From: CAJQPP01 sp963793465
GTDB taxonomy: Bacteria > Planctomycetota > Planctomycetia > Pirellulales > Pirellulaceae
DNA length: 64,000 nucleotides
Direction: 5' to 3'
Assembly (NCBI GenBank): GCA_963793465.1
Contig: CAWCAJ010000006.1
Location: 164,658-228,657, forward strand
The notes under the pieces were generated by a model, which saw only the letters and a program-made list of their open reading frames with translations, ran no database searches and had not been told where the DNA came from. Position numbers and translations under genes: made by a program. Of the stretch, positions 28,027-37,720 are shown in pieces; position 1 is the stretch's first letter, and every line of letters begins with the position of its first letter.

Positions 28027-28539
28027 CTAACCCGCAGCCGCGGCAGCGTCCGGCCGGCGAGCCGCCAATTCGCGGTCAATCATGAACAGGCCGTTGGGAC
28101 TACCGTCCACCAGTCGCAATTGATCGATCACACCTTGAGCGGCCGCCTCTTCTTCCACCTGTTCATTGACAAACCACTCCAAAAAGACATCGGTGGCATG
28201 ATCCGACTCGGCTCGTGCCAGGTCTTTCAACTGAAAGATCTGCTGGCTGATGTGTCGTTCATGAGCCAACGACTTTTCGAACAGGCTTAACGGACTTTCT
28301 TTTTCCAGTTCCGGTTTGGGGATGGACTGCAAGGTGACTTCGCCACTTCGTTCCAGAATGTAATTGAAGAACCGATCGGCATGCGCCAACTCTTCCCGGT
28401 ACTGCAATTTGAACCAGTTGGCAAAGCCGGGCAGTCCCAGCCGGTCGCTCTCGGCGGCCATTTGCAGGTAGATGTAGGCCGATTCCAGCTCTTCAGTGAT
28501 CTGGTGGTTCAAGGCAGCCTGCATTTTTTCGGTGAGCAT
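28027..28539 (-). CDS. Bacterial non-haem ferritin
   Basis: The product has 170 residues, a four-helix ferritin with no haem-binding Met pattern of bacterioferritin. Iron-site residues are visible in 'QITEELESAYIYLQMA' and 'YREELAHADRFFNYI', and later in 'HATDVFLEWFVNEQVEEE'. It stores iron in the cytosol as a 24-mer with ferroxidase activity. The start codon follows the stop of the DUF2237 gene after a single base, so the two are one operon, transcribed DUF2237 first. Confidence 0.93.
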   Translation of the reverse strand: MLTEKMQAALNHQITEELESAYIYLQMAAESDRLGLPGFANWFKLQYREELAHADRFFNYILERSGEVTLQSIPKPELEKESPLSLFEKSLAHERHISQQIFQLKDLARAESDHATDVFLEWFVNEQVEEEAAAQGVIDQLRLVDGSPNGLFMIDRELAARRPDAAAAAG

Positions 28540-28540
28540 T

Positions 28541-28909
28541 TCAGGTTTCCTGATTGAGGGAATGGGATTTCAAGTCGTGCAGGGAAGTGAATTCCAGGGA
28601 CGACATGTGGGTGGCTTCCAGTACCACGGGCGGCGCCACTCCGGCTTGCAGAGCTTCCGTCCAGCGTTGCACGCACAGACACCAGCGGTCGCCCGGTTTG
28701 AGGCCCGGAAACTGGTACTCGGGAACCGGCGTTACCAGGTCATTACCGGCCGCCACGCTGAACTCCAAAAATTCGGCCGTCATCTGGGCGCAAACGGTGT
28801 GAACCCCGTAGTCCGAACCCCCGGTCTTGCAAAAACCGTCGCGGTAAAAACCGGTTAACGGGTCAAAACAGCAAGCTTCCAGTTCCGTGCCCAGGACGTT
28901 TTTTGCCAT
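28541..28909 (-). CDS. DUF2237 family protein
   Basis: The product has 122 residues. 'MAKNVLGTELEACCFDPLTG', 'TGFYRDGFCKTG..DYGVHTVCA', 'TAEFLEFS', 'PGLKPGDRWCLCVQRW' and 'VVLEATHMSSLEF' are the conserved blocks of DUF2237, a small cysteine-containing cytosolic family found from bacteria to plants. Its biochemical function is not established. It is immediately upstream of, and coupled to, the ferritin gene, which may hint at metal or redox metabolism (inference). Confidence 0.88.
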   Translation of the reverse strand: MAKNVLGTELEACCFDPLTGFYRDGFCKTGGSDYGVHTVCAQMTAEFLEFSVAAGNDLVTPVPEYQFPGLKPGDRWCLCVQRWTEALQAGVAPPVVLEATHMSSLEFTSLHDLKSHSLNQET

Positions 28910-29012
28910 AACAAGTGTACTCGAATGTCAGTTGAGCGTTGGTTGAGTTTGGAAAAAGCCTTGTTTGCCGCTACCTTATTGTAAGGTGGCGGGAATCCCT
29001 GTTGATAGGGTG

Positions 29013-29042
29013 GCAGATTTCGATACCGCAGATTTCGATACC
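29013..29042. repeat. 15-bp perfect direct duplication
   Basis: GCAGATTTCGATACC occurs twice in a row. A second imperfect duplication around GGCGGCAGATGCGA follows at about 29069-29101. Both lie between the NHL-type gene stop and the DUF2237 gene start. Confidence 0.7.
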
Positions 29043-29149
29043 GACGCGTCACGCCGGCTACTGTTCTGGCGGCAGATGCGAAGGTTGGCGGCAGATGCGA
29101 GGGCCGCCGGCCGCGACGACCGCTGGACAAATACCGGGGATGGGAATCC

Positions 29150-30244
29150 CTACGTCAGTTTTCTGAGTTTGCTGACGCGTCCACCGGCAACCCATTCGGC
29201 CACCAGGATATTCCCCTCCGCGTCAAAACAGGCGTCGTGCGGGTGAATGAATTTTTCATCGATCCAACGTGTGGGATCCTGCCGGATGGTGAATTTCTGA
29301 TCGGCCTGGATGCGTTCACGATCGTTGCCCAGTTCCGCGATCGGCCTCCAGGACTTGTCGACCAGGCTGACCCGCCCCAGCAATTCGGGAACCAGCATCA
29401 GGTCGTGCCGCGTATCGAGATTGGCGGGCAATCCAAAGCCTTCGATGGTCTGCAGATGTTGGCCCTGCAAATCGAGCACCTGCAATTGGTTGTGGGCGCG
29501 ATCGGTTACCACCAGCAACGGGGAATCCTGTCGCTGGTCGATCCACAGACCGTGCGGCGTGTTGAAGGTTCCGTTGCCTTCACCAGGTCCGCCAAAATGG
29601 CTTTTCCAGTTGCCATCCTTGTCATAGCGATGAATGTAAAACGAGCCGTAGCCATCGGCCAGGAAGAAGTCGCCCTGATGCGTTGCATCAAACGGCAGAA
29701 AGGCGAAGTTGGTGGGCATGAACCGGTCGCGGCCCCAGGTCTTGTTGCGATCCGTATCCTCGTTGACCGCGTAGACCCCGGATTGCATCGGAGCATACCG
29801 CTCCCATATCCGTTCGCCCTTCAGCGTCAATTTGGCAATGGTCTTGACCTGTTGATAGGCCGCCACATACAGGAACTGTTCACTACCTTCCTGACGTACC
29901 TCGATGCCGTGACCACCCCCTTGAAACTGATTGCCAAAGGCTCTGACCAGTCGTCCTTCCCCATCAAAAACAAAAATGGAGGGGTGCTCGGGCTGGTCCT
30001 CCCGACCTTCGTGAATCACGTAGATCAGTCCCTCCGCATCCACCGCCAGGTTGTGGGTCGTTTGCCAGGAGTAAGCGTCGGGCAGTTGAGCCCACTGGTG
30101 CAGGAATTCGTACTGATGCTCGTGCTTCCCAAGGATCACCGGTTTCGCTCGCGTACGGCTGGCTGTGATCACACGCGGGCAGGCCACACTGATGACGCTG
30201 GCTGCGGCAGTGGCCACAAAGCGACGACGGCTGGGAGGGTTCAT
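29150..30244 (-). CDS. Tat-exported NHL/6-bladed beta-propeller protein
   Basis: The product has 364 residues. A twin-arginine signal ('MNPPSRRRFVATAAASVISV') is followed by propeller repeats of the NHL/peptidyl-alpha-hydroxyglycine-lyase type: 'HNLAVDAEGLIYVIHEG', 'GNGTFNTPHGLWIDQRQDS', 'FIHPHDACFDAEGNILVAEW'. The start at 30244 is chosen because the Tat motif begins there; the frame extends to 30367 without signal character. Such proteins are frequent and uncharacterised in planctomycetes. It lies 106 bp downstream of the PQQ-like propeller gene on the same strand. Confidence 0.82.
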   Translation of the reverse strand: MNPPSRRRFVATAAASVISVACPRVITASRTRAKPVILGKHEHQYEFLHQWAQLPDAYSWQTTHNLAVDAEGLIYVIHEGREDQPEHPSIFVFDGEGRLVRAFGNQFQGGGHGIEVRQEGSEQFLYVAAYQQVKTIAKLTLKGERIWERYAPMQSGVYAVNEDTDRNKTWGRDRFMPTNFAFLPFDATHQGDFFLADGYGSFYIHRYDKDGNWKSHFGGPGEGNGTFNTPHGLWIDQRQDSPLLVVTDRAHNQLQVLDLQGQHLQTIEGFGLPANLDTRHDLMLVPELLGRVSLVDKSWRPIAELGNDRERIQADQKFTIRQDPTRWIDEKFIHPHDACFDAEGNILVAEWVAGGRVSKLRKLT

Positions 30245-30350
30245 GAGGGACTCACGGAAAGTTGGCGGAATGGCCCGAGCCGCGCCCCACAAACAAAGGG
30301 GCATGGCACCAGGCGGATTGGCGGTCGGGTCTGCCGGCGTGGTCTGTCGG

Positions 30351-31703
30351 CTATTGCGTACCCACACAATATAGCCATTCCTGCTTGTCCGGACCGAGGC
30401 CGGCGGCGACGCGTAACAAAATCCGGTTGTCTACGAAGGTGGGGGTGGCATAAGCCGAGTCCAGCAACTTGTTTTCGGCCACGATTTCCAGTTTTTCCGG
30501 ATTTGGCTTGAATACGAACGTTTTGCCGCTCTCCACCGAAATATAAATGTGCCCACCGGCCAGGACGGGGGAAGCACTGACCTTGTTTTCCATCCGTTCC
30601 TTCCACATTTCCTGTCCATCGGCGGCCCGCCAGCAGTAACACACGCCGCCGTCCGCCAACGCATAGATGTAGCCATCGTAATACAACATGGATTGTTCGT
30701 AGCACTTGGCTTTGCTCTCCCACACGACCTCCGCGGAGCCATCGGCCTTGATCGCCATCGTGCGGCTGCCTGGAAAACCGCCACTCACAAACACCAGGTC
30801 GTTGGACCACACGGCCGTCCCACAAGTCACGGACCAGGGACCGGGTACCCGCCAGTTTTCTTCTCCACTGGCCGGGTTGTAGGAGACGACGCTGTCGGCC
30901 CCGCTCAGAATCATCTGTTCCTGGCCGGCGACATCAGCCACGACCGGGGTGGAATAGCTGGTGGCACGATCCCGCGCTACCCGCCAGACCTCGTCACCGG
31001 AGGTCTTGTCGAAGGCGACCATGCTGCCGTCGTTTTCACATTCGCTGGTCACGATCACGGTATCTTTGTAGATGATCGGGGAGGAACCAAATCCGAACTG
31101 GTATTGCTTGGGAATGAACTTGGCTGCCTGTTTCTGCCACAGCACTTCCCCGGCCAGATTCAAAGCCACCAGTTGAGCGCCCCGGTTGTTGTTAAACACG
31201 GCAAACAGGCTTTCACCGTCGCTGGCCACGGTGGACGAAGCGTGAGTGTTGGTGGGGTAAATGCGGGGATTGAAATTGCCTTTGTTGACAACCGTGGCCC
31301 ATTGCTGGGCGCCGCTTTGCTTGTCGAAACTGACAACCGATTGCGTTTCCTGAGCCACATCGGAGGTGGCCAGGATGATCTGGTCGCCCACCACGATGGG
31401 TGAAGCATGACCCCGCCCCGGAACCGGCACCTTCCAGATTACGTTCTCGGTTTCACTCCATTGTGTCACTGGCGTCTGATCAATCACCACACCATTGCGA
31501 TTGGGACCGCGCCAGGCCAACCAGGGCCCAGCCACCAGATCCTGAGGGACGCCCCCCGTCGCCGACTCCGAAAGGTGGGGCGCCGTTTTCGTTTCCACCT
31601 GGGATTGGGCGGTGCAACCACTGGCGGCGATGGAACACAACACCATCGTCAGGGAGCACGCCCTAACCGCGGAACACGCAGAAAATGCAACGAATCCGTG
31701 CAT
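30351..31703 (-). CDS. PQQ-like beta-propeller lipoprotein
   Basis: The product has 450 residues. The N-terminus ends in a lipobox ('CSIAASGC'), so it should be lipid-anchored after export. The body consists of Trp-docked PQQ-like repeats: 'PWLAWRGPNRNGV', 'SVVSFDKQSGAQQWATV', 'SMVAFDKTSGDEVWRVA', 'VVSYNPASGEENWRVPG', 'CYCWRAADGQEMWKERM'. This architecture resembles BamB and many planctomycete propellers. The start at 31703 has AGAGG upstream; the frame remains open to 31823. No PQQ-ligand residues are evident, so enzymatic dehydrogenase activity is unlikely. Confidence 0.85.
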   Translation of the reverse strand: MHGFVAFSACSAVRACSLTMVLCSIAASGCTAQSQVETKTAPHLSESATGGVPQDLVAGPWLAWRGPNRNGVVIDQTPVTQWSETENVIWKVPVPGRGHASPIVVGDQIILATSDVAQETQSVVSFDKQSGAQQWATVVNKGNFNPRIYPTNTHASSTVASDGESLFAVFNNNRGAQLVALNLAGEVLWQKQAAKFIPKQYQFGFGSSPIIYKDTVIVTSECENDGSMVAFDKTSGDEVWRVARDRATSYSTPVVADVAGQEQMILSGADSVVSYNPASGEENWRVPGPWSVTCGTAVWSNDLVFVSGGFPGSRTMAIKADGSAEVVWESKAKCYEQSMLYYDGYIYALADGGVCYCWRAADGQEMWKERMENKVSASPVLAGGHIYISVESGKTFVFKPNPEKLEIVAENKLLDSAYATPTFVDNRILLRVAAGLGPDKQEWLYCVGTQ

Positions 31704-32001
31704 GCCTTGAACCTCTTGAAGTAAAAGATGGGGAGAAGCAACCACTGCTCTGCAAACCACAATCAGGGAATTTTGTTCGTTCCGGGAAAACTTGTCCACA
31801 CGGTGGGTCCACAACTTTAACATTCAGCTGTCTGGGCGTAGACTGACGACACCCACCTGGCCAAGGTGTGATCTTGACCACATTGCCGGGCCAGTCTTTC
31901 CGACTGGGGCCGCATCCGGGCTCTGAAGAACGTTTTCGGTGGAATGGCTGAACCAGCCAATCGTCAGTGACCAACCACGCCAGACAATGGGATACTGAGC
32001 T

Positions 32002-33462
32002 ATGAGCGAATCTGTCCGAGATCTGAAGCCCCAGGCGTTATGGAACCATTTCGCAGACTTGAACGCCGTTCCGCGAGCCTCCAAACAGGAAGGTCGCGTG
32101 ATTGAGTTTGTAAAAGTTTTTGGCGAGTCACTGGGCTTGCCCACGGTCGTCGACGAAGTCGGAAATGTGATCATTCGGAAACCGGCCACGGCCGGCCGCG
32201 AAGACCGTTTGCCGGTCGTCCTCCAGTCGCATCTGGACATGGTGCACCAAAAGAACGCCGAAACGGAGTTTGATTTTGATACCCAGGGAATCAAGATGAC
32301 CGTCCAGGACGATTGGGTACGGGCGGTCGGCACGACCCTGGGTGCCGACAACGGAATCGGTGTTGCCAGCATCATGAGCCTGTTGGCGTCCCGGGACACT
32401 CCTCACCCGCCTCTGGAGGCCTTGTTCACGATTGATGAAGAAACCGGAATGACAGGCGCCTTGGGATTGAAACCGGGCATGCTGCAAGGCCGCATCCTGC
32501 TGAATCTGGACACAGAAGACGACGGTGAATTGACCATTGGCTGCGCCGGTGGCGTGGACGTGACTGCCCAGCGAACCTATGCAGCCGAAGCTACACCTTC
32601 GCAATGGCAAGGCTACCGCGTCTTCGTGCGAGGTTTGAAAGGTGGGCATTCCGGAATGGATATCCACCTGGGTCGCGGTAACGCCAACAAGATCATGAAC
32701 CGGATATTGTGGCACGCCAGCAGATCGTTCAACGCCCGGGTTTCCAGGATTGACGGAGGTGGGTTGCGGAACGCTATCCCCCGTGAGTCCCTGGCGGAAG
32801 TCGCCTTGCCGGCGGATCAGGAGGCCGGGTTTGCTGATTGGATCAGTCAGCTGGCCAACGACATCAAAGCCGAGTATCGAACCACGGATCCCGCCATGGT
32901 GGTGGGCTGGGAAAGGTCGTCGCTGCCCGCCGCCGTGCTTCCCAGCACGTTGCAACAGCTTCTGTTGGCGGTTTTGTATGCGGTCCCGAATGGAATTCAC
33001 CGCCTGAGCCCGGAAATTTCCGGGCTGGTCCAAACCTCGAATAATCTGGCCAGGGTTCTGGTAGACGACGGATCCATCAGCCTGGGCTGTTTGACACGCA
33101 GCAGTGTGAACAGTGAACGAGACGATTTGGCCGACGCCATCACGGCGGTCTTCGAAATCCTGGATAGCCAAGTGACCTATGCAGGAAAATACCCCGGCTG
33201 GCAACCGGTCCCGGATTCTACGATCACAGAACTGATGGGCTCGCTGTACCAGGAAATGTTTGGTCAAGCGGCCCATGTATCCGCCTGTCACGCCGGTTTG
33301 GAGTGCGGCATTATTGGCGCCCATTACCCTGAAATGCAGATGATCAGTCTTGGGCCGAATATTCGTGGTGCCCATTCCCCCGACGAGCAAGTGCAGATCA
33401 GCAGCGTACAGAAATTCTGGAAATTCCTGCTGGCAACCTTGGACCGAATCCCCGCCGCCTGA
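32002..33462 (+). CDS. pepD: Aminoacyl-histidine dipeptidase (cytosolic dipeptidase, M20)
   Basis: The product has 486 residues, the usual PepD length. Motifs are 'VVLQSHLDMVHQ' (zinc His and Asp), 'TTLGADNGIGVASIMSLLA' (bridging Asp), 'ALFTIDEETGMTGALGL' (catalytic Glu pair), 'LNLDTEDDGELTIGCAGGVD', 'GLKGGHSGMDIHLGRGNANK' and the C-terminal 'LECGIIGAHYPEMQMISLGPNIRGAHSP'-type block, cited here in part. It hydrolyses Xaa-His and other dipeptides in the cytosol. It is transcribed on its own strand between the PQQ-like propeller gene (divergent) and tspO. Confidence 0.93.
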   Translation: MSESVRDLKPQALWNHFADLNAVPRASKQEGRVIEFVKVFGESLGLPTVVDEVGNVIIRKPATAGREDRLPVVLQSHLDMVHQKNAETEFDFDTQGIKMTVQDDWVRAVGTTLGADNGIGVASIMSLLASRDTPHPPLEALFTIDEETGMTGALGLKPGMLQGRILLNLDTEDDGELTIGCAGGVDVTAQRTYAAEATPSQWQGYRVFVRGLKGGHSGMDIHLGRGNANKIMNRILWHASRSFNARVSRIDGGGLRNAIPRESLAEVALPADQEAGFADWISQLANDIKAEYRTTDPAMVVGWERSSLPAAVLPSTLQQLLLAVLYAVPNGIHRLSPEISGLVQTSNNLARVLVDDGSISLGCLTRSSVNSERDDLADAITAVFEILDSQVTYAGKYPGWQPVPDSTITELMGSLYQEMFGQAAHVSACHAGLECGIIGAHYPEMQMISLGPNIRGAHSPDEQVQISSVQKFWKFLLATLDRIPAA

Positions 33463-33634
33463 CGTCAACCCGGATAACGACGCACGGATGCGTGTGTGGG
33501 GGATCGTTGCTGTGGGGGGATCGTTGCCATCCCCGGGCGGATCATCATCTTCCCCTTGCTCGGCCACGGGTCCTGTGCCCAGACTGTGCGAGTCGAAAGT
33601 CCGTAATCGTGAACTCAAACAGAAGGATTCCTCA

Positions 33635-34150
33635 ATGAAGCCAACTCAAATTGAATCAACTACGGAATCGACCGCCAAATCGTTTGGCATTCTGACGGCG
33701 CTGCTGTTGATTTGTGTTGGCGGAGGCGCGGCGATCGGAATTCTCACCGCCGGAAATCTCGACAGCTGGTACGACACATTGAATAAGCCCTCCTGGACGC
33801 CCCCCAACTGGGTATTCGGTCCGGCCTGGACCGTCTTGTACACGCTGATGGCTGTCGCCATGTGGTGGGTTTGGCGTAGCGGAACCCGCAGCGGCCAGAG
33901 TACCCGGGCAGCCGCCCTTTGTTTCGCCGTCCAGCTGCTGTTGAATTTCCTGTGGACGCCGGTGTTTTTTGGCGGGCATCAACTGGGATGGGGACTGTTG
34001 ATTATCCTGCTACTGATCGCGGCGGTGGCGATCACCATCGTGGCCTTCCAGCAACACAGTCGACTGGCCAGCTGGCTGCTGATTCCGTACCTGTGCTGGG
34101 TGATCTATGCCACCACGCTGAACGGCGGATTCTGGTGGCTGAACCGTTAG
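33635..34150 (+). CDS. tspO: TspO/MBR family membrane protein
   Basis: The product has 171 residues and five membrane helices. The family signature is clear: 'WYDTLNKPSWTPPNWVFGPAWTVLYTLMAVAMWWVW', quoted in parts ('LNKPSWTPPNWVFGPAWT', 'LYTLMAVAMWWVW'), followed by 'LLLNFLWTPVFFGGHQLGWG' and 'LIPYLCWVIYATTLNGGFWW'. Members bind tetrapyrroles and cholesterol-like ligands and act in stress responses. The start at 33635 follows AGAAGGATTCCTCA; the frame is open far upstream (to 33350) without membrane-protein character. It follows pepD on the same strand after 172 bp. Confidence 0.92.
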   Translation: MKPTQIESTTESTAKSFGILTALLLICVGGGAAIGILTAGNLDSWYDTLNKPSWTPPNWVFGPAWTVLYTLMAVAMWWVWRSGTRSGQSTRAAALCFAVQLLLNFLWTPVFFGGHQLGWGLLIILLLIAAVAITIVAFQQHSRLASWLLIPYLCWVIYATTLNGGFWWLNR

Positions 34151-34172
34151 CTCACCCGGCCCATCCGTTCGT

Positions 34173-34249
34173 CGGTCCGTTGGTTCATTGGGTCCGTTGG
34201 TTCATCGGATCCGTTGGTTCATCGGATCCTTTGGTTCATCGGATCCGTT
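34173..34249. repeat. 17-bp tandem repeat, about 4.5 copies
   Basis: Units of the form GG[A/G]TCCGTTGGTTCAT[T/C] are repeated head to tail between the tspO stop and the convergent TPR gene. No stable hairpin; possibly slippage-derived. Confidence 0.85.
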
Positions 34250-34343
34250 AACCAAACAGCCAAACCGACACCACGGGATGACCGTGGTGTGCGTGTTTTG
34301 GCCGGCTGCCGGTCGACCGGCACTGCGTTGAGTCGCAGGTGGG

Positions 34344-35267
34344 TCAGGCGTCCTTGGATTTGGCTTTTTTCGCCTGCTCTTGCCTTTGTTTGACTTTGTC
34401 GACCAGGGCCTGAAACCGCTCATCCGCCCGCAGGTTCACCAGGTCGGGATCTTCCTGCAACGCGTCGGGTCGCAGGAATCCCAGATCGATGGCTTTCTCC
34501 AAATGGGTGAAAGCTGCATCCTTGTCGTCACGCAGGGCATGCACACAAGCGATGTTGTACGTGGCAATCGGGGCCACGCCTTCGAACCGGGTGGCCTTGG
34601 TGTGGGCCTTGAGAGCCTCGTCCAGATTGCCTGCGCCGTGCAACGCGTAGCCCAGTCGATAACTTGCAAAAGCGTTGTTGCGGTCTTCCTTCAGAATGCC
34701 CTGATAGATTTCGGCAGCCTTGGCAAAATCCTCTTCGCCGATAAGCTGTTCGGCCTGCTCCAGCTGTTTGACAATTTCAACTTCACCTTCCATTTCCGCC
34801 AGGATCCGGGCGAATCGGACATCGGTGTGCAAAGAGTATAAATCGCTATCCATCTGAACCTGATCGCTGTCCTCAAATCCCTTCTTCACGGCGGATTCCA
34901 GGGCCTGCAAGGCCTGCTCTTTGTTCCCTTTCAGGGCATGCACACAGCAAATGTTGTAGGTCGCAATCCCGGCAAATTGATCGAACTCTGCCGCCTTTTC
35001 GTGGCAGGGCAGGGCTTCATCCCAATCGCCGTTCATGTGCAGGGCATAGCCCAGAAAGAACCAGCCGGGACCAAAATCCGGTTGCGCCTTGGTGACTTGC
35101 CGGAAGATCTCGGCGGCTGCCTGAAAGTCCTCCGCTTGAACCAGGGACTGGCCTTCATTGAATTTTTCTTCCAACTGCGAGTCGATCTGAGCCACGGCCG
35201 TGGTGGCAAACCACAACGCCACAACCGTGATACAACTGAGACGCTTCCAAAAAAATGTCGCATTCAT
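34344..35267 (-). CDS. Exported TPR protein with internal duplication
   Basis: The product has 307 residues. The signal peptide ends near 'FATTAVAQ'. Two homologous halves follow (about 30-155 and 165-295). Each has TPR units ('AAEIFRQVTKAQPDFGPGWF' / 'AAEIYQGILKEDRNNAFASY', then 'YALHMNGDWDEAL' / 'YALHGAGNLDEAL'), the shared line 'ATYNI[C/A]CVHAL', and a closing motif of the 'DSDLYSLHTDVRFARIL' / 'DPDLVNLRADERFQALV' type. A Lys-rich tail ends the protein. GGAG precedes the ATG. Probably a protein-interaction scaffold in the envelope; partners unknown. Confidence 0.85.
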   Translation of the reverse strand: MNATFFWKRLSCITVVALWFATTAVAQIDSQLEEKFNEGQSLVQAEDFQAAAEIFRQVTKAQPDFGPGWFFLGYALHMNGDWDEALPCHEKAAEFDQFAGIATYNICCVHALKGNKEQALQALESAVKKGFEDSDQVQMDSDLYSLHTDVRFARILAEMEGEVEIVKQLEQAEQLIGEEDFAKAAEIYQGILKEDRNNAFASYRLGYALHGAGNLDEALKAHTKATRFEGVAPIATYNIACVHALRDDKDAAFTHLEKAIDLGFLRPDALQEDPDLVNLRADERFQALVDKVKQRQEQAKKAKSKDA

Positions 35268-35793
35268 CTTTGACTCCGGGTTAACGCCAGGCCTTGCCGC
35301 ATTTCAGTTGCTGCCAAGGGCCGCAACCTGCGGCAATTATTGCAGACCTGTGGGACAACGCAATCAACATCCGGGCCGGGAACTCCATGCTGTGAAGCAG
35401 GGTACGCTGGTTTAGCCGGGCATGGACCGCAAATCAACCTGATAGCAACTCCCGCCGCACCATCCCCGGCCCTTGGCAGAGCAAAACAGGCCGGTAGCGA
35501 TCAGCTTCTTTTGCAGCCAGCCGCCGCTGTCGGGCAGCGTAAAGACCCAACCCGGAATCCGCGGGATACCCGGTAGGCTACTGCCGTGGATCGGTTCGTA
35601 AGGCAGGGCACGAATGCGGGATACATGACGCTATAATCACCGATAACCAATCAGCACCGACAACCAATCATCACCGATAACTCAGCCGACGAATACTCCC
35701 ACCCACCGTCGCTTGCCGGTGGGATCGATCGCCAGGCCCGGGAACGACCGGTAAGAATCGACCCCAGCAATCATCAAAGAGACCGACGTTGAC
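35268..35793. other. Long intergenic region with a 17-bp tandem repeat
   Basis: These 526 bp lie between divergent genes and hold no convincing ORF. At 35638-35688 three 17-bp units (CACCGATAACCAATCAG, CACCGACAACCAATCAT and a diverged third) stand head to tail about 105 bp before the next start codon. Promoters for both flanking genes must lie here. Confidence 0.6.
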
Positions 35794-36951
35794 ATGAACG
35801 ACAAAGATATCGTCTATCTGGAAACCAGATCGCAACGCTGGAAAGGCCGCTGGCATGCCATGTCCCGCATCGCCCGTATGGGAATCGTGTCCACGATATT
35901 TGGTGGGATCGGTCTGCTGACTTGCTGGTTGCCAACCTCGGTCCCCTTTCTGTCCCTGCCTTTTTCGGTCGTGGGATTGCTGATTGGTACGGTAGCCTTC
36001 CTGGTCGGGTTCTATCACAACCTGCGACGAGATGGATTCTGGTTCCCCTTATTTGGTTCGGTCCTCTCCATGCTGGGTCTGTCGATCGGGTTGGCCGGCT
36101 GGAATCAGACGCTGGATCGGCGGGAACTGGAGGAACAACAGCAACACCAGGCCGCAATGGACCAGGCTCGGGATCGCCTGGTCGGTCGTTGGTTGGGAGA
36201 TTCCGGCGAACAACAGTCGTTGCAGATGACCGCGGCCGGCAGTCTTTTATGGAGCAGCCCCGAAGCAACCGGCGATGCCGAATCCACGATCGCGCGTTAC
36301 CAGTTCCGCGATGATTTCCTGATCATCTCCTATGGGGAACGGGGACCGCAGGCCTCCCGATCCATCGTTCGTTACCTGGCGGATACGTCCAGCGACAACC
36401 GACTGTTGCTGAGTGATCGCCGAGTCGTATCCGGGCAGGCGATGATTGATCTGAGTGGAGTCTGGAAGCGAGTGGGGCCGCCCCGGGCGTTGACCGAGTC
36501 CGAGCGGGCCATTGACGACTACCGCGAGAAACGGGAACGGTTTCAACAGCAGCATGATGAGATTGCCGTGTTGCTGGACAAGTTCCAGCTGCAGCGGGAA
36601 GCGCTGCTGGAAAAGTTGCGGCCCTATCAGAACGGCCTGGAGAAAGATGATCGTTGGAGTGTTTGGGCCCGCGAGTTGAACACGCTGCGGGACCAGATCC
36701 AACTGCTGCAGGAACGCAAACCCCGCCTGCAGCAGGCCATCGTGAGGCTGGAGTCGGCCATCAGCCATCTCACGCGGCAAACAGAAATGGATCAAAGTGG
36801 CCTGAGCCGCGGTCAATTGGAAGAACTGATGCTGACCCGGGAACAGCTGGACGAGAAACTGCGGGCCATGGAAACCAGTCAGGCCGTGGAGGATGTGATC
36901 CTGCAACAGACAGTCCAGGAAGAGTTGGACAAGGTTCCGGCGGAGAAATGA
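35794..36951 (+). CDS. Membrane protein with cytosolic/periplasmic coiled-coil tail
   Basis: The product has 385 residues and no recognised family. Three hydrophobic helices occupy about residues 28-50, 53-75 and 84-103. A middle region (about 125-230) has a short beta-rich domain ('RLVGRWLGDSGEQQSLQMTA', 'ARYQFRDDFLIISYGERGP') that resembles the small domains of planctomycete exported proteins. From about 235 to the end the sequence is Glu/Gln/Leu-rich and strongly coiled-coil. It is convergent with the HNH gene. Function unknown. Confidence 0.75.
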   Translation: MNDKDIVYLETRSQRWKGRWHAMSRIARMGIVSTIFGGIGLLTCWLPTSVPFLSLPFSVVGLLIGTVAFLVGFYHNLRRDGFWFPLFGSVLSMLGLSIGLAGWNQTLDRRELEEQQQHQAAMDQARDRLVGRWLGDSGEQQSLQMTAAGSLLWSSPEATGDAESTIARYQFRDDFLIISYGERGPQASRSIVRYLADTSSDNRLLLSDRRVVSGQAMIDLSGVWKRVGPPRALTESERAIDDYREKRERFQQQHDEIAVLLDKFQLQREALLEKLRPYQNGLEKDDRWSVWARELNTLRDQIQLLQERKPRLQQAIVRLESAISHLTRQTEMDQSGLSRGQLEELMLTREQLDEKLRAMETSQAVEDVILQQTVQEELDKVPAEK

Positions 36952-37108
36952 GGCCACCCCACCCTGGCGGCTGCAGGCCAGGGCTGCGTGTCCGGCCGGC
37001 GCTACCGCAAACCGTCACCGACGTCGCCCCCGCGGAAACACTGGCTGAACCTGGCAGGTTTCCACACGCCGGCGAGGCCAGCGACGGTCCGCTGGACGAT
37101 CGATAGGG

Positions 37109-37720
37109 TTATTGCAACTCGGCGTTCCAATAAGCTTCGCTGAGGAATTTTCGCCAGCTTTCAAACCGCATCTTGTGACGGGAGTAGGCCGGGCTCCAGC
37201 CGGGTCGGGTGGGCTGCTTCTTGAGACGCATACCCGCCTTTTCCGGCGTGCGGTCCGCTTTGCCGTGATTGCATTTGACACAGGCCAACACGCAGTTTTC
37301 CCAGGAAGACTGGCCCCCCTGCGATCGGGGCAACACGTGGTCGATCGTCAGCTCATCGGGTTTGGGTTGCACGCCACAGTACTGGCAGGCAAATTTATCC
37401 CGCTTGAAAATGTTGCGGCGACTGAACGTCACCGAGGCCTCGGGCAAGCGGTCAAACGTGACCAGGGTAACCACTTCCGGTACCCGGAATCGTTTGGCAA
37501 CCGCTTGCACAAACGGTTCGTTATCCTTGGGGATCAAGGTTGCCCAGTCCTTCCAGTCGAACAACTGGTAGGACTCGGGATCCACAACGTGAGCCGTACC
37601 CGAGTAAACCATTGTCAGGGAGCGAGCAACCGACGTGACGTTCACGGGTTGCCAGTTTCGATTCAAGACCAAAGTGGGTCGTTGCAGCGCATTTGCGACC
37701 AATGGGGTTGCCTCCTCCAT
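37109..37720 (-). CDS. HNH endonuclease family protein
   Basis: The product has 203 residues. The HNH core is complete: 'FACQYCGVQPKPDELTIDHV', 'LPRSQGGQSSWENCVLACVK' and 'CVKCNHGKADRTPEKAG', giving two CxxC zinc pairs, the catalytic His of 'IDHV' and the Asn/His of the finger. The N-terminal part ('LVLNRNWQPVNVTSVARSL', 'LVTFDRLPEASVTFSRRNIF') is the conserved partner domain of the widespread chromosomal HNH family, which is not tied to restriction. Its cellular role is uncertain. Confidence 0.88.
   Translation of the reverse strand: MEEATPLVANALQRPTLVLNRNWQPVNVTSVARSLTMVYSGTAHVVDPESYQLFDWKDWATLIPKDNEPFVQAVAKRFRVPEVVTLVTFDRLPEASVTFSRRNIFKRDKFACQYCGVQPKPDELTIDHVLPRSQGGQSSWENCVLACVKCNHGKADRTPEKAGMRLKKQPTRPGWSPAYSRHKMRFESWRKFLSEAYWNAELQ

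Noticed and set aside
32128..33618. Long minus-strand ORF opposite pepD
   Set aside because: Antisense shadow caused by codon bias of the GC-rich pepD gene.
34173..34249. 17-bp tandem repeats as operator or iteron sites of an origin
   Set aside because: No DnaA boxes, rep gene or parA/parB nearby; position between convergent genes argues against a regulatory site.
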